From NCBI RefSeq assembly GCF_020991455.1, contig NZ_JAJMOX010000006.1, forward strand, positions 186,001-250,000: a DNA stretch of 64,000 bases, written 5' to 3'. Position numbers and translations under genes: made by a program. The notes under the pieces were generated by a model. That model saw nothing but the letters and a program-made list of their open reading frames with translations. It searched no databases and was not told the origin of the DNA. Below, in pieces: positions 52,537-62,012 of this stretch. How positions within the stretch are numbered: position 1 is the stretch's first letter; every line of letters starts with the position of its first letter. Source of the stretch: Flavobacterium sp. JAS (lineage in GTDB: Bacteria; Bacteroidota; Bacteroidia; Flavobacteriales; Flavobacteriaceae).

Positions 52537-53856
52537 TTAATGTATTATAGAGTTTAAAATAAAAACGAAAATGATTCCTAAAACAGATACTAAAGATTCC
52601 ATGACGGTCCATGATTTGAAAGTGTCTTTCAGGCTGATATTAAAATATTCTTTGAACATCCAAAAGCTTGGATCGTTTACGTGTGAGCACATTAAACTTC
52701 CGGCTCCAACAGATAAAACTAAAAGGTTAGGATCAAGTCCGGTAGTTTGTAACAAAGGTAGTAAAACGCTGGCAGTCATTAATCCTGCCGCTGTTGCTGA
52801 ACCTACACAAACGCGTATGATTGCCGCCATTGTCCATGCCAATAAATATGGATGAATGTTTGTTTGTGTTAATGAGGCTACAATAGTTTCGTTTACACCG
52901 CTTACGATCATAACTTCTTTTAATCCTCCGGCGCCACCAACAATCAGGACAATAAGTGCAACATCTTTTATCGCAGTGGCATAATCGTCCATTACTGATG
53001 TGATGCTTCTGTTCATTCTGATTCCTAAAGTGTAGGTGCAAATCAATAAAGAAATTAGCATAATCATGCTTGGTTCTCCAACGGTTTTGCAAATGCTTAT
53101 TAAAGTTTCATTCTTAGAAATCATTGGTAATATCGAAGTCAGCGTTAATCCGAAAACGGGAAATAAGGCAGAGAATAAACTCAGTGCAAAACTGGGTTGT
53201 TTTCCTTCGTTTATAACTTCTTCGACATTTAGAATTTCATGATCTGATTCGGTTTTGATGTTTTTTAATAAATTCGAAAACAATAATCCCGCAATAAAAA
53301 TAGTCGGAATAGCGATTATAATTCCATAAACTAAAACGAGTCCAATATCAGCTTTTAAAATACTGCTTAAAGCCATTGGAGACGGATGTGGAGGCAAAAA
53401 ACCGTGTGCTACTGAAAGCGATGCCAGCATTGGAATACCGAGATATACTTTTGAAAGCTTAAATTGATGGGCTACTGAAAAGATTAATGGAACTAACAAA
53501 ACAAATCCTACGCTATAAAATAGAGGTATCCCAACAATAAATCCGGTAATCATTAAGCCAAGGCGAACGTATTTTTTGCCCGTCCATCCCATAACTGTTT
53601 TGGCAATGACATTGGCGGCGCCTGATGAAACGGTAAGTTTACCAATACAGGTTCCGAAAACAATAATCAAAGTGATAGATCCTAACATTTCGCCCAAACC
53701 TTTTTGAACAGTTTGTGACAAAGTATCTATTGGCAGGCCTAAAAATAGACCTGCTAATAAAGCTGTTATGATAAAGGCTAAAAACGGATTGATTTTAAAC
53801 CAAGCTATCTGTAGGATTAAAAACGCAATACATGCCGTAAGAATTAAAATACTCAT
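52537..53856 (-). CDS. GntP-family gluconate-type permease
   Basis: The 439-residue protein has about 12 hydrophobic segments. It has family features such as GLPIDTLSQTVQKGLGEMLGSITLIIVFGTCIGKLTVSSGAANVIA near the start and AHGFLPPHPSPMALSSILKADIGLVL in the middle; the latter is a signature of gluconate/H+ symporters. It should bring a sugar acid or related hydroxy-acid anion across the inner membrane. In this cluster the cargo is probably the amino-sugar acid or hydroxy-amino acid used by the next enzymes. Four bases separate its stop from ridA. Confidence 0.92.
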   Translation of the reverse strand: MSILILTACIAFLILQIAWFKINPFLAFIITALLAGLFLGLPIDTLSQTVQKGLGEMLGSITLIIVFGTCIGKLTVSSGAANVIAKTVMGWTGKKYVRLGLMITGFIVGIPLFYSVGFVLLVPLIFSVAHQFKLSKVYLGIPMLASLSVAHGFLPPHPSPMALSSILKADIGLVLVYGIIIAIPTIFIAGLLFSNLLKNIKTESDHEILNVEEVINEGKQPSFALSLFSALFPVFGLTLTSILPMISKNETLISICKTVGEPSMIMLISLLICTYTLGIRMNRSITSVMDDYATAIKDVALIVLIVGGAGGLKEVMIVSGVNETIVASLTQTNIHPYLLAWTMAAIIRVCVGSATAAGLMTASVLLPLLQTTGLDPNLLVLSVGAGSLMCSHVNDPSFWMFKEYFNISLKDTFKSWTVMESLVSVLGIIFVFILNSIIH

Positions 53857-53952
53857 TTATTCTTTATAATTAAAAATTGAGAATTAAAAATTAAAAATCT
53901 TTGAAACTATGTCTCTATGTGTTTAAATTAATTATGCGAACGGTTATTATTT

Positions 53953-55482
53953 TTATTTATCCCACCAGATTTTTGTTGTGAAAGTGTCTTCGCCCTGGCG
54001 TTTAATCGCTTCAGCTAAGTTAGTTGAATTCACTGAATATTCACTGGTTGAGTATTTCAAACGTCTTGGAATTGTGCCGTTTGTAACGTTACCAGGAAAG
54101 TTTACAGGTACTAAAGCAGGATATCCTGTTCTTCTCCAGTTGGCATAAATTTCTTGTTCGTCTACAAACAAAGCAACATAAACCTGAGTATGAATTTGGT
54201 TCATTTTTGCTTCTGTTGAACCTGCTGCATTGTATGGATTTAGTGTTAAATATGGCGTTGCATCTACAATTGCATACGGAGCACCGTAAATTCCCATGTT
54301 TAAGAAAGATGCTTTAACTCCTTTTTCATATAAATCTTTATCGGTTTCGCCCGTATACCATCCTCTTACTGCAGCTTCGGCTAAATATAAATTAGTTTCG
54401 GCATTGCTTAAAAGTACCAATGGCGCATCATATTTAAAAATCGTATTTTGGTTAGGTTCCGAATAAGTTGCCTGTTCAACCGGTGTTGGAGCAGTTTTGA
54501 TTCCGTTAGGGAAACCTTTTTGAGCTGCAAGAGTGGTGTTTTGAACAGTTCCCTGCCAAACTCCTGCGTAAACACTAATTCTTGGATCGGAAGTATTTTT
54601 TAATAAATCGATGAATGTTTTGGCTAATTTTCCACCTTCAACATTTTTCTGACCGTAAGAACCTGCTGTAAAATCTTGTCTTCTGGCGTCAAAACCAACC
54701 GGGTTTCTATTGAAATCATTTGGTCCATCTGTGTATTTCATGATTGCATTATCAATTCCGTTAAGGATAACTCCGCCCGCAATAGCTTTGGTTACCCATG
54801 TTTTTGATAAAGCCGGATCAACTTTACTTAATCTTAATCCTAAGCGGAGCATTAAAGAATAAGAGAATTTTTTCCATTTTACAACATCACCATCGTAGAT
54901 AAAATCGGCTTTGCCAAAACTTGGTTTAGCTGGATCTAATGCTGTTGCTGCTTCGTCTAATTCTTTTAATAAATCTTTGTATATGAATTCCTGAGTATCA
55001 TATTTTGGAAGAAATATTTGTGTGCTATTTGCTTTTGCTGCTTCAGAATACGGAATGTCTCCGTATAAATCTGTAATTCTATGATACAAATATGCTTTCC
55101 AGATTCTGGCAATATTGAGTTTATTACTATCGTTTGCATTGTCTTTTACGGCATCGATTACAATTTCTGTTTCATTTAATGCAGTTGGATATACTTGATT
55201 AAAATAAGCAGAATAATATACTTCGTTGTTTAAATATTTATCTCCTACACCAGATGCTTCTTTGTATGTAGCATAATGTTGCAACATTCCTCCGCATTCC
55301 AGAATATTGGTAAAAAAGTAATTATTGTTTAAACCATCTAATTGTGCTCTGCTGAAAAGAAAATTAGGATTTGGTTTTTCAACAACATTAGGGTTTGTAT
55401 TGATTTCTTCGAAATCTTTTGTACAGGCTGTCATACTTCCTAACAGTATGCCTGATATGTATAATAAGGTTATCTTTTTCAT
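53953..55482 (-). CDS. SusD/RagB-type nutrient-binding outer-membrane lipoprotein
   Basis: The 509-residue lipoprotein has lipobox LLGSMTAC (Cys20) and the SusD-like_2 architecture: TPR-like helices, KDFEEINTNPNVVEKPNPNFLF, YLYHRITDLYGDIPYSEA and a C-terminal half rich in Asn-Pro loops. SusD proteins cap the SusC channel at the surface and bind the nutrient. It ends about 96 bases before the permease gene, which leaves a region with AT-rich repeats and no strong terminator, so the transcript may continue. susC ends 31 bases upstream of its start. Confidence 0.93.
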   Translation of the reverse strand: MKKITLLYISGILLGSMTACTKDFEEINTNPNVVEKPNPNFLFSRAQLDGLNNNYFFTNILECGGMLQHYATYKEASGVGDKYLNNEVYYSAYFNQVYPTALNETEIVIDAVKDNANDSNKLNIARIWKAYLYHRITDLYGDIPYSEAAKANSTQIFLPKYDTQEFIYKDLLKELDEAATALDPAKPSFGKADFIYDGDVVKWKKFSYSLMLRLGLRLSKVDPALSKTWVTKAIAGGVILNGIDNAIMKYTDGPNDFNRNPVGFDARRQDFTAGSYGQKNVEGGKLAKTFIDLLKNTSDPRISVYAGVWQGTVQNTTLAAQKGFPNGIKTAPTPVEQATYSEPNQNTIFKYDAPLVLLSNAETNLYLAEAAVRGWYTGETDKDLYEKGVKASFLNMGIYGAPYAIVDATPYLTLNPYNAAGSTEAKMNQIHTQVYVALFVDEQEIYANWRRTGYPALVPVNFPGNVTNGTIPRRLKYSTSEYSVNSTNLAEAIKRQGEDTFTTKIWWDK

Positions 55483-55513
55483 GTCTTTTAATTTAAAAAT
55501 TAATTAAGTGAGT

Positions 55514-58500
55514 TTAAAATTTTACATTTAAACTTAAACCGAAACTTCTGGTTTTTGGCACTCCAAATTGTTCTACACCTTGTGCATTTCCTGCACTAAA
55601 TACAGATTCCGGATCTACGTTTGGTGTTTTCTTATAAAGAATGAATAAGTTTCTTGCAACAAATGAAATAGAAGCTCCCTGAAGTCTGGATAAACCTTTT
55701 ATTTTTTCAAGTGGTAATTGGTAGCCAAGAATTACTTGTCTTAATTTTATGAAACTTGCATCGTAAACAAAAGTTGATGAAATGTTTCTTAAACCGTCAT
55801 AATACGTTCTAAGGTTTTCCGGAGCAATAACCATATCAACCGGATTTCCGTTGGTGTCAACACCTTTAATTGGTAAGCCAGATTCACGGCCATCAAGAGT
55901 TAATTTTGTTAAACCCATACGAGTTCCGTACAAATCAGTACCAGAGTATAAACTACCTCCAAATTTACCATCGATCAAAAAGCTGAATGAGATATTTTTG
56001 TATTTGAATTCATTGCTGATACCCGCAGCCCAAGGATGAACTCCCTGACCTAATTCTTCAAGCGGACCTCTTGCAATAGTTGCTGAACCTCCACTTACGT
56101 TGTAAACGGTATTTCCGTTAGCATCTTTAAGCGGTTTGTATCCTTTTATGATACTGTAAGGACGACCAACATCACTAGTAATTGTAACATATCCGTTTAC
56201 AGAAGTTGCCATAGTAATTGAGCTTAACTGATCTGTAAGTGCTTCAACAGTATTTTTGTTATAAGATCCGTTGAAACTTGCATCCCAAGAGAAATTTTCT
56301 GAAGTAATGATTTTTCCGCTAAGTAAAACTTCGACTCCTTCGTTTCTCATTTTACCAAGGTTTAATAAAGCAGTGTTTGCTCCTGAAGCATTTGAAATTG
56401 TAGTTTCGACAATATCATTTGTAGTAGCACGATTGTACCATGCAAAATCAAGATTTAAGCGATTGTTGAAAAATCCTAAATCAGTACCAACTTCAAATGT
56501 TGTTGAAGTTAGCGGGCTTAAAGTTGAATTAGGAACTCTTGTACCGGTTGGAGTTTGTAATTGTTGACCATTATGCCCGCCCTGAACCATTGAATAGGAT
56601 TGGTTTAATGCATAAGGATCTGGCGTTGCACCACCAACTTGTGCCCAAGAAGATCTAAGCTTAGCAAATGAAACGAATTCCGGCATTTTTATAATATCCG
56701 AAACTATTACACTTGTTCCAACAGACGGATAAAATACAGTATTGTTGTCTTTTGAAAGCGTCGAAAACCAATCCTGACGTCCTGTGAAGTTTAAAAATAC
56801 GATGTTTTTATAGTCTAAATCTACAGCTCCATAAACTGAATTTGTTTTTGTTTTTCCGTAAGGATAGCTATAAGTTAGCGTAGATAAATTGCTCAAAGCA
56901 TAAAAATCATCCAATACAAAACCTGAACCTTCTACTCTTGTTTCATCTCTTAAAGTAGTACGAGAGTTTACACCAAGTAAAGCGTTTAAAGAGAAATCTC
57001 CGTAGATATTTTTCTTAGTATAATTAAGAATTGCCTCAGAGTTCAGGTTAGATAATTTAACTCTTGAACCTTGCGCATACCCAATCGGGTTGTTTAAAGT
57101 TGTTTTTGGGATGTATCCAAAGAAATCATAATCTGTAAAATCTTGTCCAATTCTACCCTGAAGGAATAAATTAGGAGTAAAGTTCAATTTTACGTTCAAC
57201 ATTCCGATAAAACGGTTTTTAGTATCGCTGTTTTTAATTTTATTTACTACAAAATAAGGGTTTGTAGCCACCGCAACCGGGTTCCAAGCTTCCTCAACTC
57301 CGTTTGCATCATAACCTGGGGCAAGATTTCTAATGTCAACAGTGTTGGCAATCATGTAAGTTCCCCAGTTTGGGTTTGCCTCAGCATCTGAAACGGTAAC
57401 TCTATTATTTGATTTTTCTAAATTATATTGTGCGACAACATCAAATTTTAACCAATCAGTTAAGTTTACATTACTGGCAATGTTTACACTTTTACGATTA
57501 AAATCATTATTTGGCACAACACCTTGATTGTCTGTATTCGAGAATGAAAGACGTCCTGTGGCTTTTTCAGTTCCGCCAGACAAAGCGATAGAGTTTATAA
57601 ATGTTGTTCCGGTTTCGTAGAAATTCTTGATATTATTTTTTTGCGCAACATAAGGTCTTGCAACACCGTCAAACTGAATTACATCTGTTCCGTCCATTTT
57701 TGCTCCCCAAGACCAGCGTCCATCAGCGACAGCTTCGGCCTGAGTAGTTGGCTTTTTACCGTTTGCTCCAGAACCATATTCATACTGCCAATCTGGTATG
57801 ATCGATGGCGTTTCAAAAGTAAATGAAGTATTGTATTCAACTCCAATTCCTTTTTGAGCAGTTCCTCTTTTTGTTTGAATTAAAATTACACCATTTGCAG
57901 CGTTAGCACCATAAAGCGCGGCAGCAGTTCCTCCTTTTAAAACGGTGATGGTTTTAATATCATCAGGATTTATAACTGATGTTCCGTCACCACGGTCAAC
58001 GTTGATTCTTGTTGATCCCGGACCGTTTCCAATACCCGGTAGGTTAAGCTGAGTATTGTCAATTGGTAAATCATTTACAACATACATTGGCTGGTTGTTT
58101 CCGTTTAGGGAACCATTACCACGAATTACAACTCTGGTAGAACCGTTTGGTCCTGTTGCGGTACTGCTTACATTAACACCGGCAATTTTTCCAACTAATG
58201 CATTGGCGATATTGGTTTCTTTCGCCTTTGTAAACTCAGTTCCTTTAAGTTCAGTTACAGCGTATGCAATTGATTTGCTGCTTTTTTTAACTCCAAGTGC
58301 CGTTACCACCACCTGATCCAGAACATTTTCTGCCGGTTTTAATCTAATGGTCAAACTTGTGGTTTTAATTAAAGCAAATGATAAGGTTTCGTAACCCATG
58401 TATGATACAATAACGTGAACTTCGTTTTCGGGAACATTTAGTTTAAATTTTCCGTTTTCATCAGATATTGTTGCTATTTTATTATCGCTTTCTGCATAAA

Positions 58501-58669
58501 TAGTAGCTCCGGCAATTGGCATTCCGTCATCCTGGCCTAATATCTGGCCTGAAATTTCAACTTGACTGCTTCTTTGTTCAAAAAGGTGCTTTTTAATCGC
58601 AACCTCTTTTGCGTTTGCTGAGAGAATCATTCCCCCAATGAACACTAATGAAATAAGCTTTGTTTTCAT
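55514..58669 (-). CDS. SusC/RagA-type TonB-dependent outer-membrane transporter
   Basis: With ATG 58667-58669 the product is 1051 residues (MKTKLISLVFIGGMILSANA signal peptide); a longer frame from 58714 adds residues lying in the promoter. A carboxypeptidase-regulatory-like domain follows (VEISGQILGQDDGMPIAGATIY ... VIVSYMGYE), then the plug with LDQVVVTALGVKKSSKSIAYAV and IRGNGSLNGNNQPMYVVND, and a 22-strand-type barrel ending in LSLNVKF. It imports a nutrient with SusD, driven by TonB-ExbBD. It is the first gene of the minus-strand cluster, under a promoter with two 16-bp repeats at 58739-58774. Confidence 0.96.
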   Translation of the reverse strand: MKTKLISLVFIGGMILSANAKEVAIKKHLFEQRSSQVEISGQILGQDDGMPIAGATIYAESDNKIATISDENGKFKLNVPENEVHVIVSYMGYETLSFALIKTTSLTIRLKPAENVLDQVVVTALGVKKSSKSIAYAVTELKGTEFTKAKETNIANALVGKIAGVNVSSTATGPNGSTRVVIRGNGSLNGNNQPMYVVNDLPIDNTQLNLPGIGNGPGSTRINVDRGDGTSVINPDDIKTITVLKGGTAAALYGANAANGVILIQTKRGTAQKGIGVEYNTSFTFETPSIIPDWQYEYGSGANGKKPTTQAEAVADGRWSWGAKMDGTDVIQFDGVARPYVAQKNNIKNFYETGTTFINSIALSGGTEKATGRLSFSNTDNQGVVPNNDFNRKSVNIASNVNLTDWLKFDVVAQYNLEKSNNRVTVSDAEANPNWGTYMIANTVDIRNLAPGYDANGVEEAWNPVAVATNPYFVVNKIKNSDTKNRFIGMLNVKLNFTPNLFLQGRIGQDFTDYDFFGYIPKTTLNNPIGYAQGSRVKLSNLNSEAILNYTKKNIYGDFSLNALLGVNSRTTLRDETRVEGSGFVLDDFYALSNLSTLTYSYPYGKTKTNSVYGAVDLDYKNIVFLNFTGRQDWFSTLSKDNNTVFYPSVGTSVIVSDIIKMPEFVSFAKLRSSWAQVGGATPDPYALNQSYSMVQGGHNGQQLQTPTGTRVPNSTLSPLTSTTFEVGTDLGFFNNRLNLDFAWYNRATTNDIVETTISNASGANTALLNLGKMRNEGVEVLLSGKIITSENFSWDASFNGSYNKNTVEALTDQLSSITMATSVNGYVTITSDVGRPYSIIKGYKPLKDANGNTVYNVSGGSATIARGPLEELGQGVHPWAAGISNEFKYKNISFSFLIDGKFGGSLYSGTDLYGTRMGLTKLTLDGRESGLPIKGVDTNGNPVDMVIAPENLRTYYDGLRNISSTFVYDASFIKLRQVILGYQLPLEKIKGLSRLQGASISFVARNLFILYKKTPNVDPESVFSAGNAQGVEQFGVPKTRSFGLSLNVKF

Positions 58670-58710
58670 AATACTTTGGTTTTCATGTTTTTTTTGGTTT
58701 TTATTGGCGA

Positions 58711-58718
58711 TCAAATAT
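58711..58718 (-). promoter_or_regulatory. -7 element TATATTTG for susC
   Basis: On the minus strand it matches TAnnTTTG, about 42 bases before the susC start. The TTGCA-type repeats (58739-58774) lie 20 bases upstream, over the -33 and beyond. Confidence 0.5.
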
Positions 58719-58738
58719 ATATATTTATTTCAAACGTC

Positions 58739-58774
58739 TGCATATTTTTTGCATAAAATGCATATTTTTTGCAA
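58739..58774 (-). promoter_or_regulatory. Two 16-bp operator repeats, 20 bp apart, upstream of susC
   Basis: Read on the minus strand, TTGCAAAAAATATGCA (58774-58759) is followed by ATGCAAAAAATATGCA (58754-58739), identical in 15 of 16 positions, with start-to-start spacing of 20 bp. They are followed on the upstream side by a third AATATTGCA-like piece to 58778. The same motif, with one change, lies before the GH20 gene at 46962. Confidence 0.6.
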
Positions 58775-58902
58775 TATTTTTTCCTGAAGCATTTTTATAA
58801 TCTAAAAGAGATGCCGTTTCTAAGGGTGTTTTGAGAATTTTTTGCAGAATATGCTTTTTAATTGTAAAATAAAATTTGGCTGAAAATTCGTATTTTTGAA
58901 AG

Positions 58903-59670
58903 ATGAAAATCGCACTTATTCAATCAGATCTTTATTGGGAAGACGCTTCCAAAAACAAAAAAAGCTTCGAATCGATTATAAATGAAATCGATTCAAGCAT
59001 AAATTTGATTGTTCTTCCTGAAATGTTTTCAACCGGATTTACCATGAACGCTTCAGAAGTTGCCGAAACCATGGAGGGAGAAACAGTTCGCTGGATGCAG
59101 TCATTAGCAAAACAGAAAAACTGTGCCATAACAGGAAGCTTGATCATTACTGAAAACGGAAATTATTACAACCGAATGTTATTTGTTTTTCCGTCAGGTG
59201 AAATGCAGCATTATGACAAACGTCATTTGTTTTCACTCGCGGGTGAAGATAAATTTTATACAGGCGGAACTCAAAAAGTAATTGTTGATTATCTGGGTTG
59301 GAAGATTTGTCTACAGATTTGTTACGATTTAAGATTTCCGGTTTTTGCCAGAAATGTCGAAAATTACGATCTGCTTTTATATGTTGCCAATTGGCCAAAA
59401 GTGCGAACAAATGCCTGGGATTCTTTACTAAAAGCCCGCGCAATCGAAAACTTAAGTTATGTAGTTGGAGTAAATAGAATAGGTTTGGATACCAATAATT
59501 ACGAACATATTGGACATTCGCAAGTAGTTGATTTTTTAGGAAATTACATTCTTGAGCCACAAGAAACCGAAAATGTTTTTGTGGTTGAATTAGATAAAAA
59601 TGTAATGTTGGAAACCCGAAAAAAACTTGATTTTTTAAGTGATAAAGATTTGTTTAGAATTGACTTTTAA
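58903..59670 (+). CDS. Nitrilase-family carbon-nitrogen hydrolase (omega-amidase-like)
   Basis: The 255-residue enzyme has the nitrilase triad Glu40 (LPEMFSTGF), Lys106 (YDKRHLF) and Cys140 (ICYDLRFPVFAR), the arrangement of YafV/omega-amidase, which hydrolyses alpha-keto amides such as 2-oxoglutaramate. It is cytosolic. TATTTTTG (58891-58898) is only four bases before the start codon, so its mRNA probably has a very short leader or none. It is divergent from susC and not part of that cluster by orientation, though the two share a 233-base control region. Confidence 0.88.
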   Translation: MKIALIQSDLYWEDASKNKKSFESIINEIDSSINLIVLPEMFSTGFTMNASEVAETMEGETVRWMQSLAKQKNCAITGSLIITENGNYYNRMLFVFPSGEMQHYDKRHLFSLAGEDKFYTGGTQKVIVDYLGWKICLQICYDLRFPVFARNVENYDLLLYVANWPKVRTNAWDSLLKARAIENLSYVVGVNRIGLDTNNYEHIGHSQVVDFLGNYILEPQETENVFVVELDKNVMLETRKKLDFLSDKDLFRIDF

Positions 59671-59689
59671 TAACGGTTTGATAGATTTT

Positions 59690-60127
59690 TTAAAGTTTTT
59701 CTGAGATCACAATTTCGTTATTGGGGTTTTTAGTGCGTATGGAAATTTTTTGGTATTCCCATTCAGCTCCTTTTCTTGTGGCGAAAATGTCTAGTTTCCC
59801 TTTCTTTTTCGTTCCGTTGATTCTTATGGATGCGTTAACGGTATTATGATTGTTTGAGTAAACAATGTTTCCTTCTAAAATTGCTAATTTATCGATTGGC
59901 TCAATTTTTCCGATATCTTCTAGCGTTTTAGAATCTTCATTCGCTTTTTTAATTGCTTCTTCAAAAAGTAAATTATCTGCATAAGCTTGCGTAAAATCGA
60001 TTATACTCTCTTTAGAAGTTGAGGTAAGTAAAAGTGCAATTAGAAGTATAGAAAATAGAGTAGAAGGTAAAAACCATTTCCAATTTCTTGTAAGCCAGTT
60101 TTCTTTTTCAATCAGACTATTTTCCAT
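59690..60127 (-). CDS. Coa1-like membrane protein
   Basis: The 145-residue protein has one N-terminal hydrophobic helix (about 20-37; KWFLPSTLFSILLIALLL) preceded by ENWLTRNWKWFL, and then a soluble domain (SIIDFTQAYADNLLFEEAIKKANEDSKTLEDIGKIEPID ... NTVNASIRINGTKKKGKLDIFATRKGAEWEYQKISIRTKN). The pattern NWKW-helix-xxIGxPI is that of the cytochrome-oxidase assembly factor Coa1 family. The direct role is unproven; there is no oxidase gene here. It ends only 20 bases from the end of the amidase gene (convergent). The lipoprotein upstream is 26 bases away. Confidence 0.65.
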   Translation of the reverse strand: MENSLIEKENWLTRNWKWFLPSTLFSILLIALLLTSTSKESIIDFTQAYADNLLFEEAIKKANEDSKTLEDIGKIEPIDKLAILEGNIVYSNNHNTVNASIRINGTKKKGKLDIFATRKGAEWEYQKISIRTKNPNNEIVISEKL

Positions 60128-60153
60128 ATTTCTTTGTTATATAAGATTAAGGT

Positions 60154-61842
60154 TTAGAAAGCTTTTCGCTTTTTCTCTTCCTCTTTTTTCTTTTTAGCAT
60201 CATGTTTTTTCTCGACTTCAGGGTTGTATTGAATGTTTAAGTCAACGGTTTCTTCACGATCCCAATTTGCACGAACATCAAATTCTGCCTGATAATAGAA
60301 TACTTCCTCGGCATACACTTTCTTTAAAAAGTTTCCGGCATCGTAAACTTTGTTTTTATTATCGTCATAAACAACACGAACCGTAAACGAATTTGGTTCA
60401 ACAAGATCAAATGCAAGTCTGGTTTCGCCTTCAGAATATTGACTTGCAAGAACCACGTCGCCTTTTTTGTTTGTTAGCTCAACAATTATAGGGAAGCGTT
60501 TTATATTTTTTAAATTCAAAACGATATTTCCGTAATCTTCATGTTCTTTAGTTACTAACTTATACGATAAAGTATCATTTGACTTGTCGTAAAAATCCGT
60601 TAAAGCGCCTGGTAAAAACTGAAAATGATATTTCTCCAAAGGTTCTTTCTTGAAATCTACATATAGTTTTTGATCGAACTCATCATATTCTGTAGTAAAA
60701 TCAACAGCCACAGAATCTTTATTGATCAATTTGATTTTTGATTTGTCAAATTTCACTAACGGAGTAGCGGTCTCTAATGTAAATCGGTCTCTAAAATGAA
60801 TCGTTCCGTTTTGTAATGCCGTAATATTTAATGTGTCTTTTTTCTGATCCTTAATTTTAAAAGAAAACTTCTTATTATAATTTGGTGCAGTAACTTCCAG
60901 ATTTAGAGAGTCAACTTTAATAGGTTTATACCAAACCTGCAAAGAGTCTTTTTTTGGAAATTGCGTTACAATAGATTCGAGAACCTCATTGTTGTTTCTT
61001 AAAATAATTTTAGGTTTTATTAATTTGAAATTCTGTTTTCCTTCATAAGGAAGATAAAGTCTGTTGCCTGAAGCCTGTATTGGTTTTAGTGTTTTTAACG
61101 GAAGTGTTTCCTTGAATAATTCTAATTCAAAAACAGTGTCGTTTGGCACTGTAATAAAGTGTTTAATAAAACCTATTTTGTCATCTTTAGGATTAAATTT
61201 ATTGTTCCCGCCTTTATCTTTCATGGCAACCAATAGATATTTTCCGGCCTTTAAATTTTCTAATTTAAAAAGGCGTGTACTATCCAAAGTGTTTGTAATG
61301 TATCTTGGAAGTTCCTTGTATACTACAGAATCCTTGTATTTGTCATTTGCTTCATAAAGCATTACTGATACAAAATTGTCTACATCTTTATTGTAAGCAT
61401 CTTTGATTTTTCCGCTAAGCGAAAGAGAATCAATATAAGGACCCGTTGAGAAAACATACTTAAATTGATTTAATGGATTCCCCTCGTTATTGTCCGCAAT
61501 ACTTTGACCAAAGTTAAAACTGTAAGTAGTATTTGGCTGTAAAGTATCTTTGATTTTTACGGTTATAATTTTACTTACAGAGGTTGGCGTAATAAGCGGC
61601 TCTTGTTTCATTGGAGGTGAAATGATTAGCTGTTTGTTTACGTTTTTAAGTTTTACAAATTCATCAAATGTCAAAACAAATTGGTCGCCTTTAAAGTCCG
61701 TGGTGTAGTTTTTAGGCATGCTGGCTCTTAGAACAGGTGGTAAAGTATCTTTTAATCCACCAGTGATACTGCCTCTTTTGGCGCAGCTTATCATTAAAAA
61801 TAGCAATAAAAATGGGATATATTTAAAGTTGTTTTTCAACAT
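60154..61842 (-). CDS. Lipoprotein with N-terminal Ig-like domain
   Basis: The 562-residue protein has lipobox LLFLMISC (Cys20). An Ig-like (SbsA type) domain occupies about 35-130: DTLPPVLRASMPKNYTTDFKGDQFVLTFDEFVKLKNVNKQLIISPP, PNTTYSFNFGQSIADNNEGN, KYVFSTG. Three or more beta-rich domains follow, and the end is a charged helix (EKKHDAKKKKEEEKKRKAF). In Flavobacterium a protein of this layout is common and single-copy; function is not settled. It lies 26 bases from the Coa1-like gene and shares its direction. Confidence 0.8.
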   Translation of the reverse strand: MLKNNFKYIPFLLLFLMISCAKRGSITGGLKDTLPPVLRASMPKNYTTDFKGDQFVLTFDEFVKLKNVNKQLIISPPMKQEPLITPTSVSKIITVKIKDTLQPNTTYSFNFGQSIADNNEGNPLNQFKYVFSTGPYIDSLSLSGKIKDAYNKDVDNFVSVMLYEANDKYKDSVVYKELPRYITNTLDSTRLFKLENLKAGKYLLVAMKDKGGNNKFNPKDDKIGFIKHFITVPNDTVFELELFKETLPLKTLKPIQASGNRLYLPYEGKQNFKLIKPKIILRNNNEVLESIVTQFPKKDSLQVWYKPIKVDSLNLEVTAPNYNKKFSFKIKDQKKDTLNITALQNGTIHFRDRFTLETATPLVKFDKSKIKLINKDSVAVDFTTEYDEFDQKLYVDFKKEPLEKYHFQFLPGALTDFYDKSNDTLSYKLVTKEHEDYGNIVLNLKNIKRFPIIVELTNKKGDVVLASQYSEGETRLAFDLVEPNSFTVRVVYDDNKNKVYDAGNFLKKVYAEEVFYYQAEFDVRANWDREETVDLNIQYNPEVEKKHDAKKKKEEEKKRKAF

Positions 61843-61854
61843 AATTGTTTTGAA

Positions 61855-61884
61855 TTTGATTGCACAAAATAACGATTATATTTG
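61855..61884 (+). promoter_or_regulatory. Promoter pointing to the lipoprotein gene at 62013
   Basis: TTTG (61855-61858), an 18-base spacer and TATATTTG (61877-61884) are a full match. The leader to 62013 would be about 120 bases, in which I see nothing structured. Confidence 0.55.
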
Positions 61885-62012
61885 CTTTAATTGAAACTTT
61901 TTATCCATTTATTAGGATATTTAGCTGTTGAGTTTAGCTGTTTTTTTGAATTTGAAATCGTCAGGATGATATAATTTCTTACTTTTGAGCTTAAATTTAA
62001 TTTCTCTTAGTT

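Noticed and set aside
44610..58669. Interpretation as a standard polysaccharide utilisation locus
   Set aside because: Only one glycoside hydrolase is present, without sulfatases or other glycanases, and the cytosolic genes point to acid and amino-compound catabolism.
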